Shown: piece after piece, positions 1-11,287 of the stretch
Position numbering within the stretch: the stretch's first letter is position 1
Layout: every line of letters begins with the position of its first letter
Origin: Anthostomella pinea
Lineage: Eukaryota; Ascomycota; Sordariomycetes; Xylariales; Xylariaceae
Reading direction: 5' to 3'
DNA: 64,000 nt
NCBI GenBank assembly: GCA_963556695.1
Contig: CAUWAG010000007.1
Location: forward strand, 4,526,001 to 4,590,000
Notes under the pieces: model-generated
The model's database searches: none
The model's input: only the letters and a program-made list of their open reading frames with translations
What the model was told of the DNA's origin: nothing
Program-made: the position numbers and the translations under genes

Positions 1-1646
1 CCGCCATACCCCCTCCATGGGGCACAGGTCACATACATAGGAGGTACGGTAGAACAAGTCATAGGACTTGAACACAATCAGACTTGCTAACTAGCGGCCC
101 CTATCTCTGTCTACCAACTCTCCAGAGGGGAAGAGAGACCAACAAGTGGTACCTAGGTAATTGTTCAGTCCATCGGGAAAGCCGAACACCACGGCACGTG
201 TCAACGGAGGCATAAAGGGAGGCAAACCCGAACTACTGAAATAGGTATAACTTATGGAGAACTGAAAGCTTTGTTCATTTGAAAGACACCTAGATAAAGT
301 ATTCTTTGGTTTGTTTACAACTACTAATAATTCTTACTCGAGTACTTCCTAACTATAGACAGTCTAGATGCACTTAACGCGTCCCTTGGACGGGCCTGAG
401 GTAGCCCTACTAAAGTGGTAGGCGGCCGTAAACCATTTCAACAGCAGCAGTCTCGTGATTGTCCCATTTTGAAGATTGTAGTTTTATATTACCTACCTAA
501 CATGTACACGGATTGATCTGTCAGCCCTTTTGGGTGATCAGTCGTCCCTGGCCCCTCCTCGATGTTGAAGTTTCTAGTTGGTGACATGCAGCTGTGTAGA
601 GTCACGAGTGAACGTAACCTAGCGGCACTGTGCTTCTTCGGCCCAGCCAGCCACATCGGCAACGCGCTCCCCGACGCCGGTGCGTTAAGCTGGAGGTGAG
701 ATACGGTCACTGTACGGTCATCCCTTGCGCTATCGCCCCTAGTCTAGAGGTATACATCCCGTACTTCCACCGCACATGTAGCCGGGCTGTCGCACCTGGA
801 AACAGCAGAGACACCCACGGGCCACGGGCAACCTGCACCCGTGACAGCCTGCCAGCGTGCACCCACCTCACGAGAATCTGATCCTTCCAAGGTTCCACGG
901 TTGAATCTATCAGCCCCTCCCTCCACGCCTCCCTCACAGGTGCCTACCTAGGTTATTAGTGGCTGTAGCCGATAATAGCGGTGGCAGGATGCGACTTTAG
1001 TGCACTCGCCTACGTCTAAGCCTCACCCGACGTCTGTCTGGTCAACTGCCCAGGTGGTGCACTTCCCAATCACAAACATCCCAATGAATACTGACTGCCC
1101 GTGTACACTCCCCTCTCCCTCTTGTTTGTACATACCACTCACATAATCCCACCCTCACATATACCCTCTCGATCACCGCGTGCAGGCCTTCGAGCCGACA
1201 ACAAAACATATACACACACGCTGGCTTGCACCCTCGCATTTCACGCGCTCAAGGCAGGCCCTTAATCGGAACGAACATAGCGGCAGCACAAGCACCCCCA
1301 GCTGCAGAGCGCGAAGAACGCCACTCCAAACCAAACCCACGAGAATACGAGATACCCGATACGCTGTCACGACTGTACGCGTCTGTTTTCACGTCACTTT
1401 CACTTCTCTTTCTGATCCCGATTCCGTCCTGTTTCTGGGATATCCGACACTGGACAGCTCGCATCCATCCCTGCCGTCAGACAGTCAGACAGTCAGCACC
1501 AGTCAGGTTGGGTAGCCCTACCATCTGCCTGCTCTCCTATCGACCGACGTCTCCTATCACGAACCTCTCGTTTACACCGCGTCACGAGTCAAGACTCCCT
1601 TCCCATTGATTCGGTATACATGATTTCGAGTACGGCAGCGTAAATA
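1..1646. other. Gene-free stretch; upstream region of the CDC4-like gene
   Basis: No open frame here has coding character on either strand. From about 1040 to 1640 the + strand is rich in C and pyrimidine runs, which is common in fungal promoters and 5' leaders, and it leads directly into the F-box gene. I see no RNA gene. Confidence 0.5.
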
Positions 1647-4600
1647 ATGGGCATACCTGCGCGGTCGCCCCACGACAGGATGGACTCCAGACGGCCTCGC
1701 TCCGGTCAGACCACCGTGTCCGTCAACTTCGATGACCCAGATTCCCTCTCTCCCCACCCTCGCATCAAGTTCGACCTCGCGGAGTGCATCGAGACCAAGA
1801 CCATCACGACGACGACCACCACCAAACGATCCTACCCGCCTCTCTTAGTAAGGGAGTCGAGACCGCTCCTCTCCCTCGACTCCAAGGAGTTTCCCCTGGC
1901 CCAGAAGCCCACCCCTCCCGAGCTGGCCAACTTTACCTTCGACGTCGGTCATGGTCATCGCGACCTCCTCTCCTGGCCGGCTGCTACCGACGAGGAAGGC
2001 GACGATGGCGACGATGGCCTGGAGTGCCAAGACGTGCGTTTCCTCTGCCATCCGGATTCCCTTGTCTTAGATTCTAACCACGCCACATTCCAGTCTCTGC
2101 AATTCACTAGTGATGAATCGAGTCAAGAGCTCAAGACAGAGCCCGTCTTGGATATGTCCCATGTCGATGCTCGTCGACGGGCTTCCAAGCATTACGCCAC
2201 CCAGTCGTCCTCCCGAAAAGCCCATAAGATGGCTTCAAGATCGGCCTCGCCCATCGTCAGCGGATCAGTCAGGAAGAGCTCTCAGAGGTCATCTATCCGA
2301 TCCCGCGTCCCGGCTCTTCCTCATGCCGTCACTGACAAGTTACGGCGCGCCTTCAGCACTTCTCGTGGCGACAAGGACAAGGACAGAGCTCTTAGACCTA
2401 CCAGTGGATTTCCCGTCACCCCCGATGCATCGGAACTTCCATCTGCTCACTCAAACCGTCCCTTGAAGTTACGCCGATCCAACCTCGACTCCTTCGAGAC
2501 GCCCGAGTCCGATCCCACCCAGTCACAATCCTTCTTCGACATATCGAGTCCCTCTGGCAGCGACTCACATACCGTCTTCAGCAGTAATGTGGCTACTCCC
2601 CCCATTACTGATGCAGACGCCGAGCCCTTCACCGATGCCGACGAGTCTCTGCAGCAGTCGATCCGAGCGCTACACCACACAAGACCCATCAACACCATCG
2701 CTGCCCAGGACGCCAGCCTCCCAAGCCCACGTCTGTCCCCGACTTTGCAAGCATCCCAGTTACATCCGGCCGATCGTGGGGATGACGATGGTAATGTTGA
2801 CGAGGATATCTCTGTCACCCTTGGAGAAGACAGCCAGGACCTCATCGACGATGAATTGGGTCCATCCTCTGCCGTCACGCGGTACGGAGATGCTTCTCCG
2901 AGTCCGACCACCTTCATGGACAGTCGCTTGATGTTGGAGTCTTTTGACGCCATGCCGGCTGAGATGAAGTCTTTCATGATGTATCAGTTCCTACGCCGCT
3001 GTTCTAGAAAGACTCTACACCTCGTTGCCGACGTCGTTAACCCGGCCCTGAAGTGCGATATCCTGAAGGATCTGCCACTGGAGCTAACGCTGCATATACT
3101 ATCGTATCTTGACCACCGCGACCTTTGTTGTGCAGCCCAGGTGTCAAAACATTGGCGAGGCGTCATTGACAGCAACGAGACCGGCTGGAAAGAGCTTTTC
3201 GACCGGGACGGCTTCGCTCTGGCTCCAGGCGAGCTTGACAGGGCCATCAAGGAGGGTTGGGGCTGGCAAGATCCCGTGGGCCCGGAGGGTTGCGAGCGCG
3301 ATTACAGCTTGCAGAACCGACTCACCGAGACGGAGACGGAACTTCGATCTGCGTCGAAGATTGATACGCCGCCCCAGAAGGTGCGATCTTCCAAGCGTAA
3401 GAGAGCTTTGAACAACCTCAGCTCCGACCGGTCGAAGCGAAGGGCCAGTGCCCAGGACAACGTCAAGGTTGAGAGGACATATACGGGTGCGAAAGTACAC
3501 AGATCGGAAGGGCCAATCTCAGCTGCCAATGCTGCCGCCGTCGCCGTGCCCGACCCTCATATCGGTCTGGCAAGCTTGAGAAAGCTCCATCTCTTCAAAT
3601 CGCTCTACCGACGTCACTACATGATTCGCAAGAGCTGGACCAGCGGCAAAGTCAAGCCTAGTCACGTCGCGTTCGCCGCCCATCCGAGACACGTCATCAC
3701 CTGCCTGCAGTTTGACGAGGACAAGATCATTACCGGCAGTGATGACATGCTCATCCACGTCTACGACACCAAGACCGGCAAGCTCCGCAAACGTCTGGAA
3801 GGGCACGAGGGCGGCGTTTGGGCCCTGCAATACGAGGGCAATGTACTGGTGTCTGGCTCGACGGATCGTTCCGTCCGAGTGTGGGACATCGAGAAAGGCC
3901 TCTGTACGCAGGTCTTCTATGGTCACACTAGCACTGTCCGATGCCTGCAGATCCTGATGCCAACCGACACTGGAAAGGTCGAGAACGGAAAGGCCGTTAT
4001 GATGCCTTCGAAGCCCCTGATCATCACCGGATCTCGGGACAGTCAGTTGCGCGTGTGGCGCCTCCCTGAGGCCGGCTCGAGAAGGTATATCCAGACCGGC
4101 CCGCCCGCCAACGATGCTGACTGCCCTTACTTCATCCGTACCCTCCAAGGTCACAGTCACTCGGTACGGGCTATCGCCGCGCATGCCGACACCTTGGTGA
4201 GCGGGAGCTACGACAACACCGTCCGCGTATGGCGTATTAGTACGGGAGAAACGGTGCACGTCTTGCAAGGCCATTTGCAGAAAGTGTACAGTGTGGTTCT
4301 GGATGTTGCTCGGAACCGCTGCATATCGGGCAGCATGGACAGCTTCGTCAAAATCTGGGATCTGGAAACCGGGTCCCTTCTGCATACGCTCGAAGGCCAC
4401 TCCCTACTTGTTGGCCTGCTCGATCTCCGCGAGGAGCGCCTGGTGTCGGCGGCGGCGGATAGCACCCTGCGAATCTGGGATCCCGAGAGCGGACGATGTC
4501 AATCAACGCTGACGGCACATACGGGTGCGATTACATGCTTCCAGCATGATGGACGCAAAGTTATTAGTGGTAGCGACCGTACCCTCAAGATGTGGGACAT

Positions 4601-4886
4601 CCGCACAGGCGAATGCATCGACGACCTGCTCACAGATCTTAGTGGGGTCTGGCAGGTTCGGTTCGACGAGCGACGTTGTGTGGCTGCCGTACAGCGTGAT
4701 AACCTGACATACGTCGAGGTGAGTTCAGGGAAGCATCTGTCTAATTTTGTACTCGGACTAACACGTGCCGCGTAATAGATTCTTGACTTTGGCGCCGTTC
4801 GTGATGGGAAAGCGCCTGAGGAGCTTGGAAAACGGATCCTGCTCAACGCGCCTGAGGTTCAACGAATCATGGAAGAAGAACCCTAA
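1647..4886 (+). CDS. CDC4/FBXW7-like F-box and WD40-repeat protein (SCF ubiquitin ligase substrate receptor)
   Basis: Exons 1647-4718 and 4779-4886 give 1059 residues. The 60-base intron (GTGAGT...TAATAG) is supported because the downstream exon restores an in-frame C-terminus ending in EEEP; without splicing the frame runs out in unrelated sequence at 4775. An F-box lies near residues 468-515 (LPLELTLHILSYL, then CCAAQVSKHW). Eight WD40 blades fill about 680-1045, most ending in GS-D...VWD/IWD. The N-terminal half is rich in Ser, Thr and Pro and probably disordered. F-box proteins of this kind recruit phosphorylated substrates such as cell-cycle regulators to SCF ligases. Eight blades and the long N-terminus fit Cdc4/Pop1 better than MET30/sconB, but I rank this by memory of the families. 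An alternative start is the Met 11 codons downstream. Confidence 0.88.
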
Positions 4887-5965
4887 GTGCTTACTCGTTG
4901 CCTACTGCGAGAGCAACGAGCCCGAACACGGCTGTTCTGTCTCGGCCTAGGCTGCGACGTGGCACTGACTTGCGTCCCCGAGGCACATCAGCCGTAAATA
5001 TATGGTATATTTTGGCAGTCGGTAACACTTGCCTACTCTGACGAAGGCTCTCCTCACCATATCAACATCATTTCCCTCCCCATCATCGAATCGAGATTCT
5101 TCCCACCCGGCAGGGTGGCGGGGTTCTCACTAATTTGAACACCTGCGGGCTCGCGACTACGGCGTCACGAGTCTGGCACACATCTGGTTGGCCCAACTTT
5201 ACACCAATCGATGGCATACCTGCATGATAATGAGCATTGCGTTGTGGGCGTTTCCGCAGATGAAATCAGTTTTACAGCGAAGCATGGTCTGGCGTGGCGG
5301 TCTCTCTACGCGTGGCACCCTGGGGTTCGGCGGAGGAAGCGTAGCTCTGGTATGAGTTAGGTGATGGAGCATCATGAGCTTTTGACCTCTCCGAGCATAG
5401 CTATTCTTCGAGCATAGATACAGTTGCGGAGGCACATCTTCTGGCGAGCATTGACCATGGTCGGTCTGAAAAGGCGTTGAGGGTTCGGGGCATCCGAGTT
5501 CGGGAAGCATTTCACGAGGCGTCGTTTATTTGTAGGAGTTGACAGGCAACAAGCTCTGTTATATGTCTAGTTTAGTCAATACCATGTCTGCTTGACGATT
5601 GTAAACGTTTACGACTAAAGGTTATCATAAGTCCTTGTCTAGTGATGAACGTCCATTTTATGTGTTTTCTAGGTTATACCGATATTCAGGCAACAGACAA
5701 CTCACTTCACGTACGGATTATGCTATTATCATGGACAAGTTGGGAATAAATAGGTACCTACCTTACTATTCATGCCACAGTGCTCACTCCCGACAAGATG
5801 TACAGTTTGCAACTTGTACCAGACGGTGCCATAAGCACATGCAGCCAGCTAATGACTGGAGCGTAGTTTGGACGCACGCAGCTTTTCCGAGGTATCCTAC
5901 CTAGGTAAGTAGGTATAGTGTACGCAGCTGAAGAACCTTTACTAAAGGGGTCTAGACTTCAGTTT
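4887..5965. other. Intergenic stretch without a supportable gene
   Basis: This lies between the F-box gene and the FAD-oxidoreductase relic. Short open frames on both strands lack recognisable motifs. The end of the stretch carries a TACCTA/TAGGTA motif cluster (about 5750-5920). The relic could extend further in degraded form, but I could not see it. Confidence 0.45.
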
Positions 5966-6617
5966 TCAGGAACCAGCCCTACACATCCTTCCGTCGGATT
6001 CTATATGCCACTCCTCGCGACCCGACATCTCCAAAGCGTAAAAGATACCTTCGCGGTCCCTTTCATCCTTCACCTCTAGCAGTTGATAAGAATTCTCGCC
6101 AAAATCACGTCTCACCAATTTGATCCATCGTCACCGGCCTCGTTCACGTAAATCCCAGATCCGGGGGGTTGCCGCCTCCAGACTGGGCCGAATCTCCTTG
6201 CTCAACCATCCCTACCCATCAGCTAGCATCTGCTCACAGTCTGCCGGCGTGATTCCAGTCCTTGAGCAAGCCCAGGAGCGCGACACCGCTGCGCCAAGCA
6301 GGACTCACGCCATTGTAGGCGCTGATTCTCTTTACCGCCGTCCAGTACTCCTCTTCGGTAGTCTGGCTCGCATCGATGTACAGAATTAGGCCTGCGACTG
6401 GTGCATCGGGGTACGTCCGGAACGTCTCGCATGTTGCGACGCCATGGACTTTCACGTCACCGCCGCTCAGTGCCCGGTACAGGTCTTCTTTCTACGTGGC
6501 CGATGCAGTCACGACGTTGCGAGCGGCGATAGCCACCTCGAACTCGAGGATCTGGTCTGTGCCCACGCCGAACATACAGTCAAGGGGCGAGTGGCCTCCG
6601 CCACCAGTATACTCCCG
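5966..6617 (-). pseudogene. Relic of a BBE-like (berberine-bridge) FAD-linked oxidoreductase
   Basis: Read on the minus strand, three blocks match the order of fungal FAD-linked oxidoreductases of the 6-hydroxy-D-nicotine oxidase/BBE type. First is a flavin-loop-like segment, GGGGHSPL followed by GTDQILEFEV (about 6545-6606). Second is an ALSGG...ETFRTYPDAPVAGL block (about 6410-6480). Third is a BBE C-terminal block, FGENSYQLLEVKD then GIFYALEM...EEWHI, ending at the stop at 5966-5968. The frame is interrupted by a TAG at 6492-6494, another stop at about 6223, and at least one frame change before the C-terminal block. No N-terminal FAD-binding half is visible upstream, so the copy is truncated as well as broken. 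The TAG is what a CAG would become by a C-to-T change at CpA. Confidence 0.75.
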
Positions 6618-6660
6618 TCATGCGCGAAACATCCGTCTCTGAGGAAATAGGGGGTCCGCT

Positions 6661-7463
6661 GTCCAAGGGTCAGGGGTCACCTTGATGTGTGCTCTGGCTT
6701 CGGTGGTCGTCCGTCCGCTGGGACATCAAATCTATATTGAAAAAAAAAATTAAAAAAAGAAATCTATAGGTACAGTAAGTAAGCTACATGTGTGCTTGTA
6801 ATACTCTATGCATGTATAGTAAAGTAGGTAGAATGTTGTGTTCTTGCTTGCCCCTGATTTGCTGCTGTGCCCCAGTTAACGAGACGAAGACAGGCTCAGC
6901 TGCTGGAGGTAGCCTTGGCTAACCCCCCGACTATCTGCCGTGCAGACCAAAAATCTCCAAAATGATTCCCAGATACATTCGGTATGGGACCCGTGGGAGT
7001 CGAGGCGTTCTGACATTGAGTAGCTGGAAAGGGGTAGGTGACAGCTGGAGCGAGTTCAAATGTGTCCTAGGTTAGGGGGTCAACGCGCTAAAGCTTGGAC
7101 CACCGCAGCAGCCACAGACGCACCCTCGATAGCAGGCATGGGCTGGGTCGACAACCTTCAATGTTCATATGCCACACGTCGCCTGTCTTCCAAGTCCAAA
7201 TTCTCAGAGACTCCTTAAGCAGAGGTACATGCAGCCATCAAGTTCCCCAGGCCTGCTCATTGCTTCATCATGATCACATGAGGCGTTTCTGTGCGACTTT
7301 CTCTCGGGTACACCTGAACTCTGTTCGACGCGTCACGCCCCTCCATCAGCACCTGCATCAACGGCAGTCTGCGTACTACCGGCCTGCCAACCGCCTGACA
7401 GCTACCAGAACCATCACCCATCCCATAACTCTTCACCCTCTTCACGCCCGCAGTCCTCACATC
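6661..7463. other. Intergenic stretch upstream of the RecQ helicase
   Basis: An A-rich tract lies at about 6739-6762. Nothing else is recognisable. The open frame extending upstream of the RecQ start (7095-7463) has no helicase-like sequence and is treated as leader. Confidence 0.45.
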
Positions 7464-9976
7464 ATGTCGGACTACGACTCGGGTGACGATCTACTCGATG
7501 ATGTCAATGTGGATGTGCTCATGGCTGGCACCAAACGCTCGGGACCTCCCAGCGACCACGGTGACAACCTACGTCCGAACAAACGCACCAAGCTGCATGT
7601 TGACAACGCCATTTACGGTACTGTCGCCCGATCCATCCTGAAGGAAAAGTTTGGATACGACAACTTCCGTCATGAACAGGTCAGTCCCCCTGTCCTTGAC
7701 ACGATATGCCTACCTTGGACTCTGCTAACAGCTTCACAGTCTGGCGCCATCGAAGCCACTTTGCGAGGAGACAATGTACTTGCCGTCTTCCCGACAGGGG
7801 CGGGAAAGTCTCTATGCTATCAGGTCCGTCTTGCGTCCACTTAGGCGGCTGAATCGATCATGGACGCTTACTCCGAATGGTTATGCCAAATCTTTCAGCC
7901 GCTGGTCACCCTCAGGAAGCTTTCAGTTACTTACGATACCCTCCAGATACCCGGCATAGCCTTCGAGAAGCTCGATGCCGAAGGCGCAACCGCTGATCGC
8001 TCGGGCTTGGGCCAAGACGGCTCTGGCATCACTATCGTCGTCTCGCCTCTCATTGCTCTGATGAAGGATCAGGTAGATGCACTGACACGCAGAGGCATCC
8101 CTGCTGCTTGTCTTGATTCAACCAAGACATACGATGAGCACAAAGCGATCAGTGCCGCCATGAGAGAAGGCCGTCTCAGACTGCTGTATTGCGCTCCTGA
8201 GAGACTGAACAACGAAGGCTTCGTCGAAAGCATGAAATGGGTTCCTGGCGGCATTCGTCTGGTCGCGGTCGGTACGTTTGCTGCTGTTTCATTTTTCAAA
8301 CACCTTGCTGATTCCCAAATGAACAGACGAGGCGCATTGCATATCTGAATGGGGCCACTCCTTCAGACCAGACTACCTCAAGGTTGCCCGTTTTGTCCAA
8401 GAAATTAAGGCTGAAAGGGTCATCTGTCTTACAGCGACTGCTACACCACGCGTTGCTGAAGATATCTGCAAAGCCTTCGACATCACAAAGTCCAATACAT
8501 TCCGGACGTCTCCATACCGGCCGAACTTGAATTTGCATGCTGAGTCGGTAGATACCAAAGAAGGCAAATTTCCAAGATTAATCAAGTTTCTCGAGGATCA
8601 CACGGGGCCAACCCTCGTATATGTCACAGTCCAGAAACAGGCTGAGGCTCTGGCAGAGCGGTTGAGCGCTAATGGTTTCAAGGCTACAGCTTTCCACGCT
8701 GGCCTCAGAACCGAGGACAAGACCCGTATCCAAGACAATTTCATGGCTGGCAGGATCCGGATCGTGGTCGCCACTATTGCGTTTGGCATGGGCATTGACA
8801 AGGCCGATATCCGCTGCATAGTCCATCACGATATCTCCGGCACGGTTGAGGAATACTCTCAACAAATCGGCAGAGCTGGGCGGGATGGGAAGCCTAGTCA
8901 CTGCGTCATGTTCCTCTGCAATGACGACTTCTGGCTCCGGGAGAACTTTGCTCGTGGCGACTTGCCTTCCCGGCAATCGCTACAAGGGCTTCTAGAAGAT
9001 ATTTTCCACCAAGAAGCCGTTCACCTACCTGGTGGCGGCGAAGTGATCAAGCTCAGCCAATATTCGCTCGGTCGTGATTATGACATCAGACCGAGTCCGC
9101 TCGGAATCCTCTTGGCCACGCTCGAACTGCGTTTTGGACTGATCCGAGCCATAACTCCTGAGTATAGCTCGTACCAGTTCGAAGCAATGCCTCGGTATTA
9201 CTATGCCAGCAAGAACGACCAGTCCCCAGAGGCCAAGGCTATCTTGAATGATGCCAAAAAGGCCAAAAAATGGTACACGATCGACGTGAATGCCACTGCG
9301 AAGACCACTGGATTGCTCCGCTCGGACATCATTAGGAAGCTCAACGAGTTCCACGATACGGGTTCCATCATGTTGAAGGCTACTAGTGTTGTGAACCGCT
9401 ACAAGATTCTCAAGAAACTGCCAAGCGCAACGAAGGAGATCGAATCCATAGTCGACAAGCTGTATCACGAGATGGAAGGACGTGAGGAAGATGCGCTGCA
9501 AAGATCCGAGCAGGTTGCGGACCTACTGACCAGTCCCAAGTGCTTTGCACTCTCACTAGCTGAGCACTTTGGTATGGAACTACCCGACGGCAAGACCAAA
9601 TGTGGACACTGCACGTTCTGTCTGACGGGTGTGGCTGTCGTGCTCCCGCCAAAACCGGCCCCACCAGTTGATATCACGGGTATCCAGAAGATACTCGATG
9701 CCTGTGACGTTCGGGACGATCCGCGATTCCTTGCGCGCATCGCATTCGGTATCAAAAGCCCCAGGGTTACCCAGCTCAAACTCGATCGCCTCAAAGTGTT
9801 TGGATCGTTGGAGGATCATGACTTCAAGGTACGTCCAGCGGTAAACCGGCGGAATCAGGGATTAGCAGCCGCCATCCTGCTGAGAGTTCAAGACTCCGTG
9901 CTGACCTGCATCATAGTCTCTTCTGCGAGAATTTACCAGAGCTTGCGACGCCGCATCGAGGACGAAGAAACGCTGA
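7464..9976 (+). CDS. RecQ-family ATP-dependent 3'-5' DNA helicase, short form
   Basis: Exons 7464-7679, 7740-7823, 7947-8271, 8327-9828 and 9917-9976 encode 728 residues. Phases agree at all four introns; the third intron splits the codon of the DEAH Asp. Motifs: Walker A PTGAGKS (90-96), DEAH (209-212), TATATP, then helicase domain 2 with AFGMGIDKADIR and QQIGRAGRD. A RecQ zinc motif follows with four cysteines (C614, then CGHCTFC near 634-640). There is no HRDC domain and no long N-terminal extension, so this is a RECQ1/RecQ2-type enzyme and not the Sgs1/QDE-3 type. It should act in the nucleus on forks and recombination intermediates. The Met at 7464 (MSDYDSGDD) is chosen because everything upstream looks non-coding. 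The zinc motif sits unusually far from the helicase core. Confidence 0.9.
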
Positions 9977-10532
9977 GCTTGGCAAGCATGGCGCCCACGA
10001 AATGATGTGCAGTGGAAGGAGCAGCCATTCAGGGCTTCCATGTGATTTTGCGGTTTGTTATTCCACTTGTTGGCTCTAATGTGCTATCAACCTAGGAGTC
10101 ACCGTGCTTCCTGTGAAGCATTTCAGACGACAGGGTATACTTTGGTGAGGTGAAAGTACTGGTAGGTGTCAATCAATATGAAGAAACAATGCGGACCCTA
10201 CCAATGCCGCGCCCAGTCACATTTCGCAGCAATTTGGGTAAAGTCGTGGTGACGGCTACGTGAACCCGGTTATCCAGCTTCCGCCACGGAACCAGGGTCA
10301 CTGCCTTGCTCATGACCTTGTTGCCAGTCCTCTGAGTTCCTCCTGACTAGATATAGCAACACCAACACTGGCCATGAAGTCTACCCTTAGACGGGAGGAA
10401 TGGGTATATAGGGAATGGAGCTCCCCAGCATCCATTGCATGGCTCCCTCATGGATAGTCGGGTGTACCCGGACCTATAGCCAAGTCTATCAGAGTGAACA
10501 TAAATTGCCCTGTGTCGCCGTGCTTACTGACT
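9977..10532. other. Intergenic stretch upstream of the small secreted protein gene
   Basis: No coding signal. A TATA-like element lies near the right end. Confidence 0.45.
10405..10410 (+). promoter_or_regulatory. Possible TATA box
   Basis: TATATA lies 123 bases before the start codon chosen for the small secreted protein gene. Position and sequence are compatible with a core promoter, but such hexamers occur by chance. Confidence 0.3.
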
Positions 10533-10943
10533 ATGATATACGCCTTGTCTGCCTTCGCGGCGGGTATAAACCGGGAGGTGCTTTCGAAGGATGCTTCACA
10601 GCTACCATCATGTGTCGAGGCTTCCCAACCGACTTCATTCTCTCTGGAGGACATCATGTTCGTAAGGTATAAGGTGTCCCCATACGTGGCTGCATCGCAG
10701 CCGAATTCGACCATGTTCGCCCTCGTGCTGGTCAACCAAGCGAATGGGGTTTCGACGGGCTGCGCATGCCAAACCATCATGTACCAAGGCCACTGGGCAG
10801 ACGACAGCAGCTATTTGCACACTTGCGTCGATCGTTCCATCACGGTTGATGATGAAGAGTTTACCGTCAAGACGAGTGCCCTAATCTCGTGGGATACCTG
10901 GCGACAGCCGATCAGTCAGACCTGGGCTTGCGACGCGCAATAG
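10533..10943 (+). CDS. Small secreted cysteine-containing protein, AA1-like (uncertain 3' end)
   Basis: From ATG 10533 the frame gives 136 residues. It opens with a short hydrophobic segment (MIYALSAFAAG) that can serve as a signal peptide. Five cysteines follow: PSC, GCAC (two), HTC and WAC. The spacing, the aromatic-rich strands and the terminal TW-C resemble, from memory, AA1-like small secreted proteins of fungi. The frame ends at TAG 10941-10943. A downstream segment, 11031-11154, looks like the missing last exon: it has a CTAAT branch site, a TAG acceptor and two more cysteines (LAPTC and KECTAP). No standard donor joins it in frame, so the gene may carry a one-base defect or a premature stop. 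Function is unknown; apoplastic effector-like roles are only a possibility. Confidence 0.5.
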   Translation: MIYALSAFAAGINREVLSKDASQLPSCVEASQPTSFSLEDIMFVRYKVSPYVAASQPNSTMFALVLVNQANGVSTGCACQTIMYQGHWADDSSYLHTCVDRSITVDDEEFTVKTSALISWDTWRQPISQTWACDAQ

Positions 10944-11030
10944 GTACCATCATCTTGAATGGATGTGAAGTGGCTGGGACCACGATTGGAGAAGGCGAGG
11001 ACTAATGCACGTGCATACATTATCCTGTAG

Positions 11031-11154
11031 AGCTACTGTGACACAAGTTGCCAGCATGACGCTTGCGCCGACATGCGACGAGAATCGGACGGATTTCCAA
11101 TATATCAAAGAATGCACAGCACCCGACTCTGAGGTTACTGCCAAGTCTCAGTGA
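11031..11154 (+). other. Candidate stranded terminal exon of the small secreted protein gene
   Basis: It follows ACTAATGC...CCTGTAG, a good branch site and acceptor. It codes 41 codons in a frame with TLAPTC and IKECTAPDSEV, the type of cysteine-bearing tail expected in AA1-like proteins, and ends in TGA. The upstream frame closes with TAG just before a GTACCA donor and is one base out of phase with this exon. Confidence 0.35.
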
Positions 11155-11287
11155 CTCGTAGGCTTCATTCAACGAACGTGGACCCCCTGCAATGGCTTCA
11201 AGCACAAGGGGTGCGCTTCTGACTCGACCATCACGTTTCCTAAAAACCCAAAAAAACGATGAGAGCACGATTTGGCTCTGATACCTA

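Noticed and set aside
7095..7463. N-terminal extension of the RecQ helicase
   Set aside because: The frame is open, but the translation is His/Arg/Leu-rich without helicase resemblance; the acidic MSDYDSGDD start is typical.
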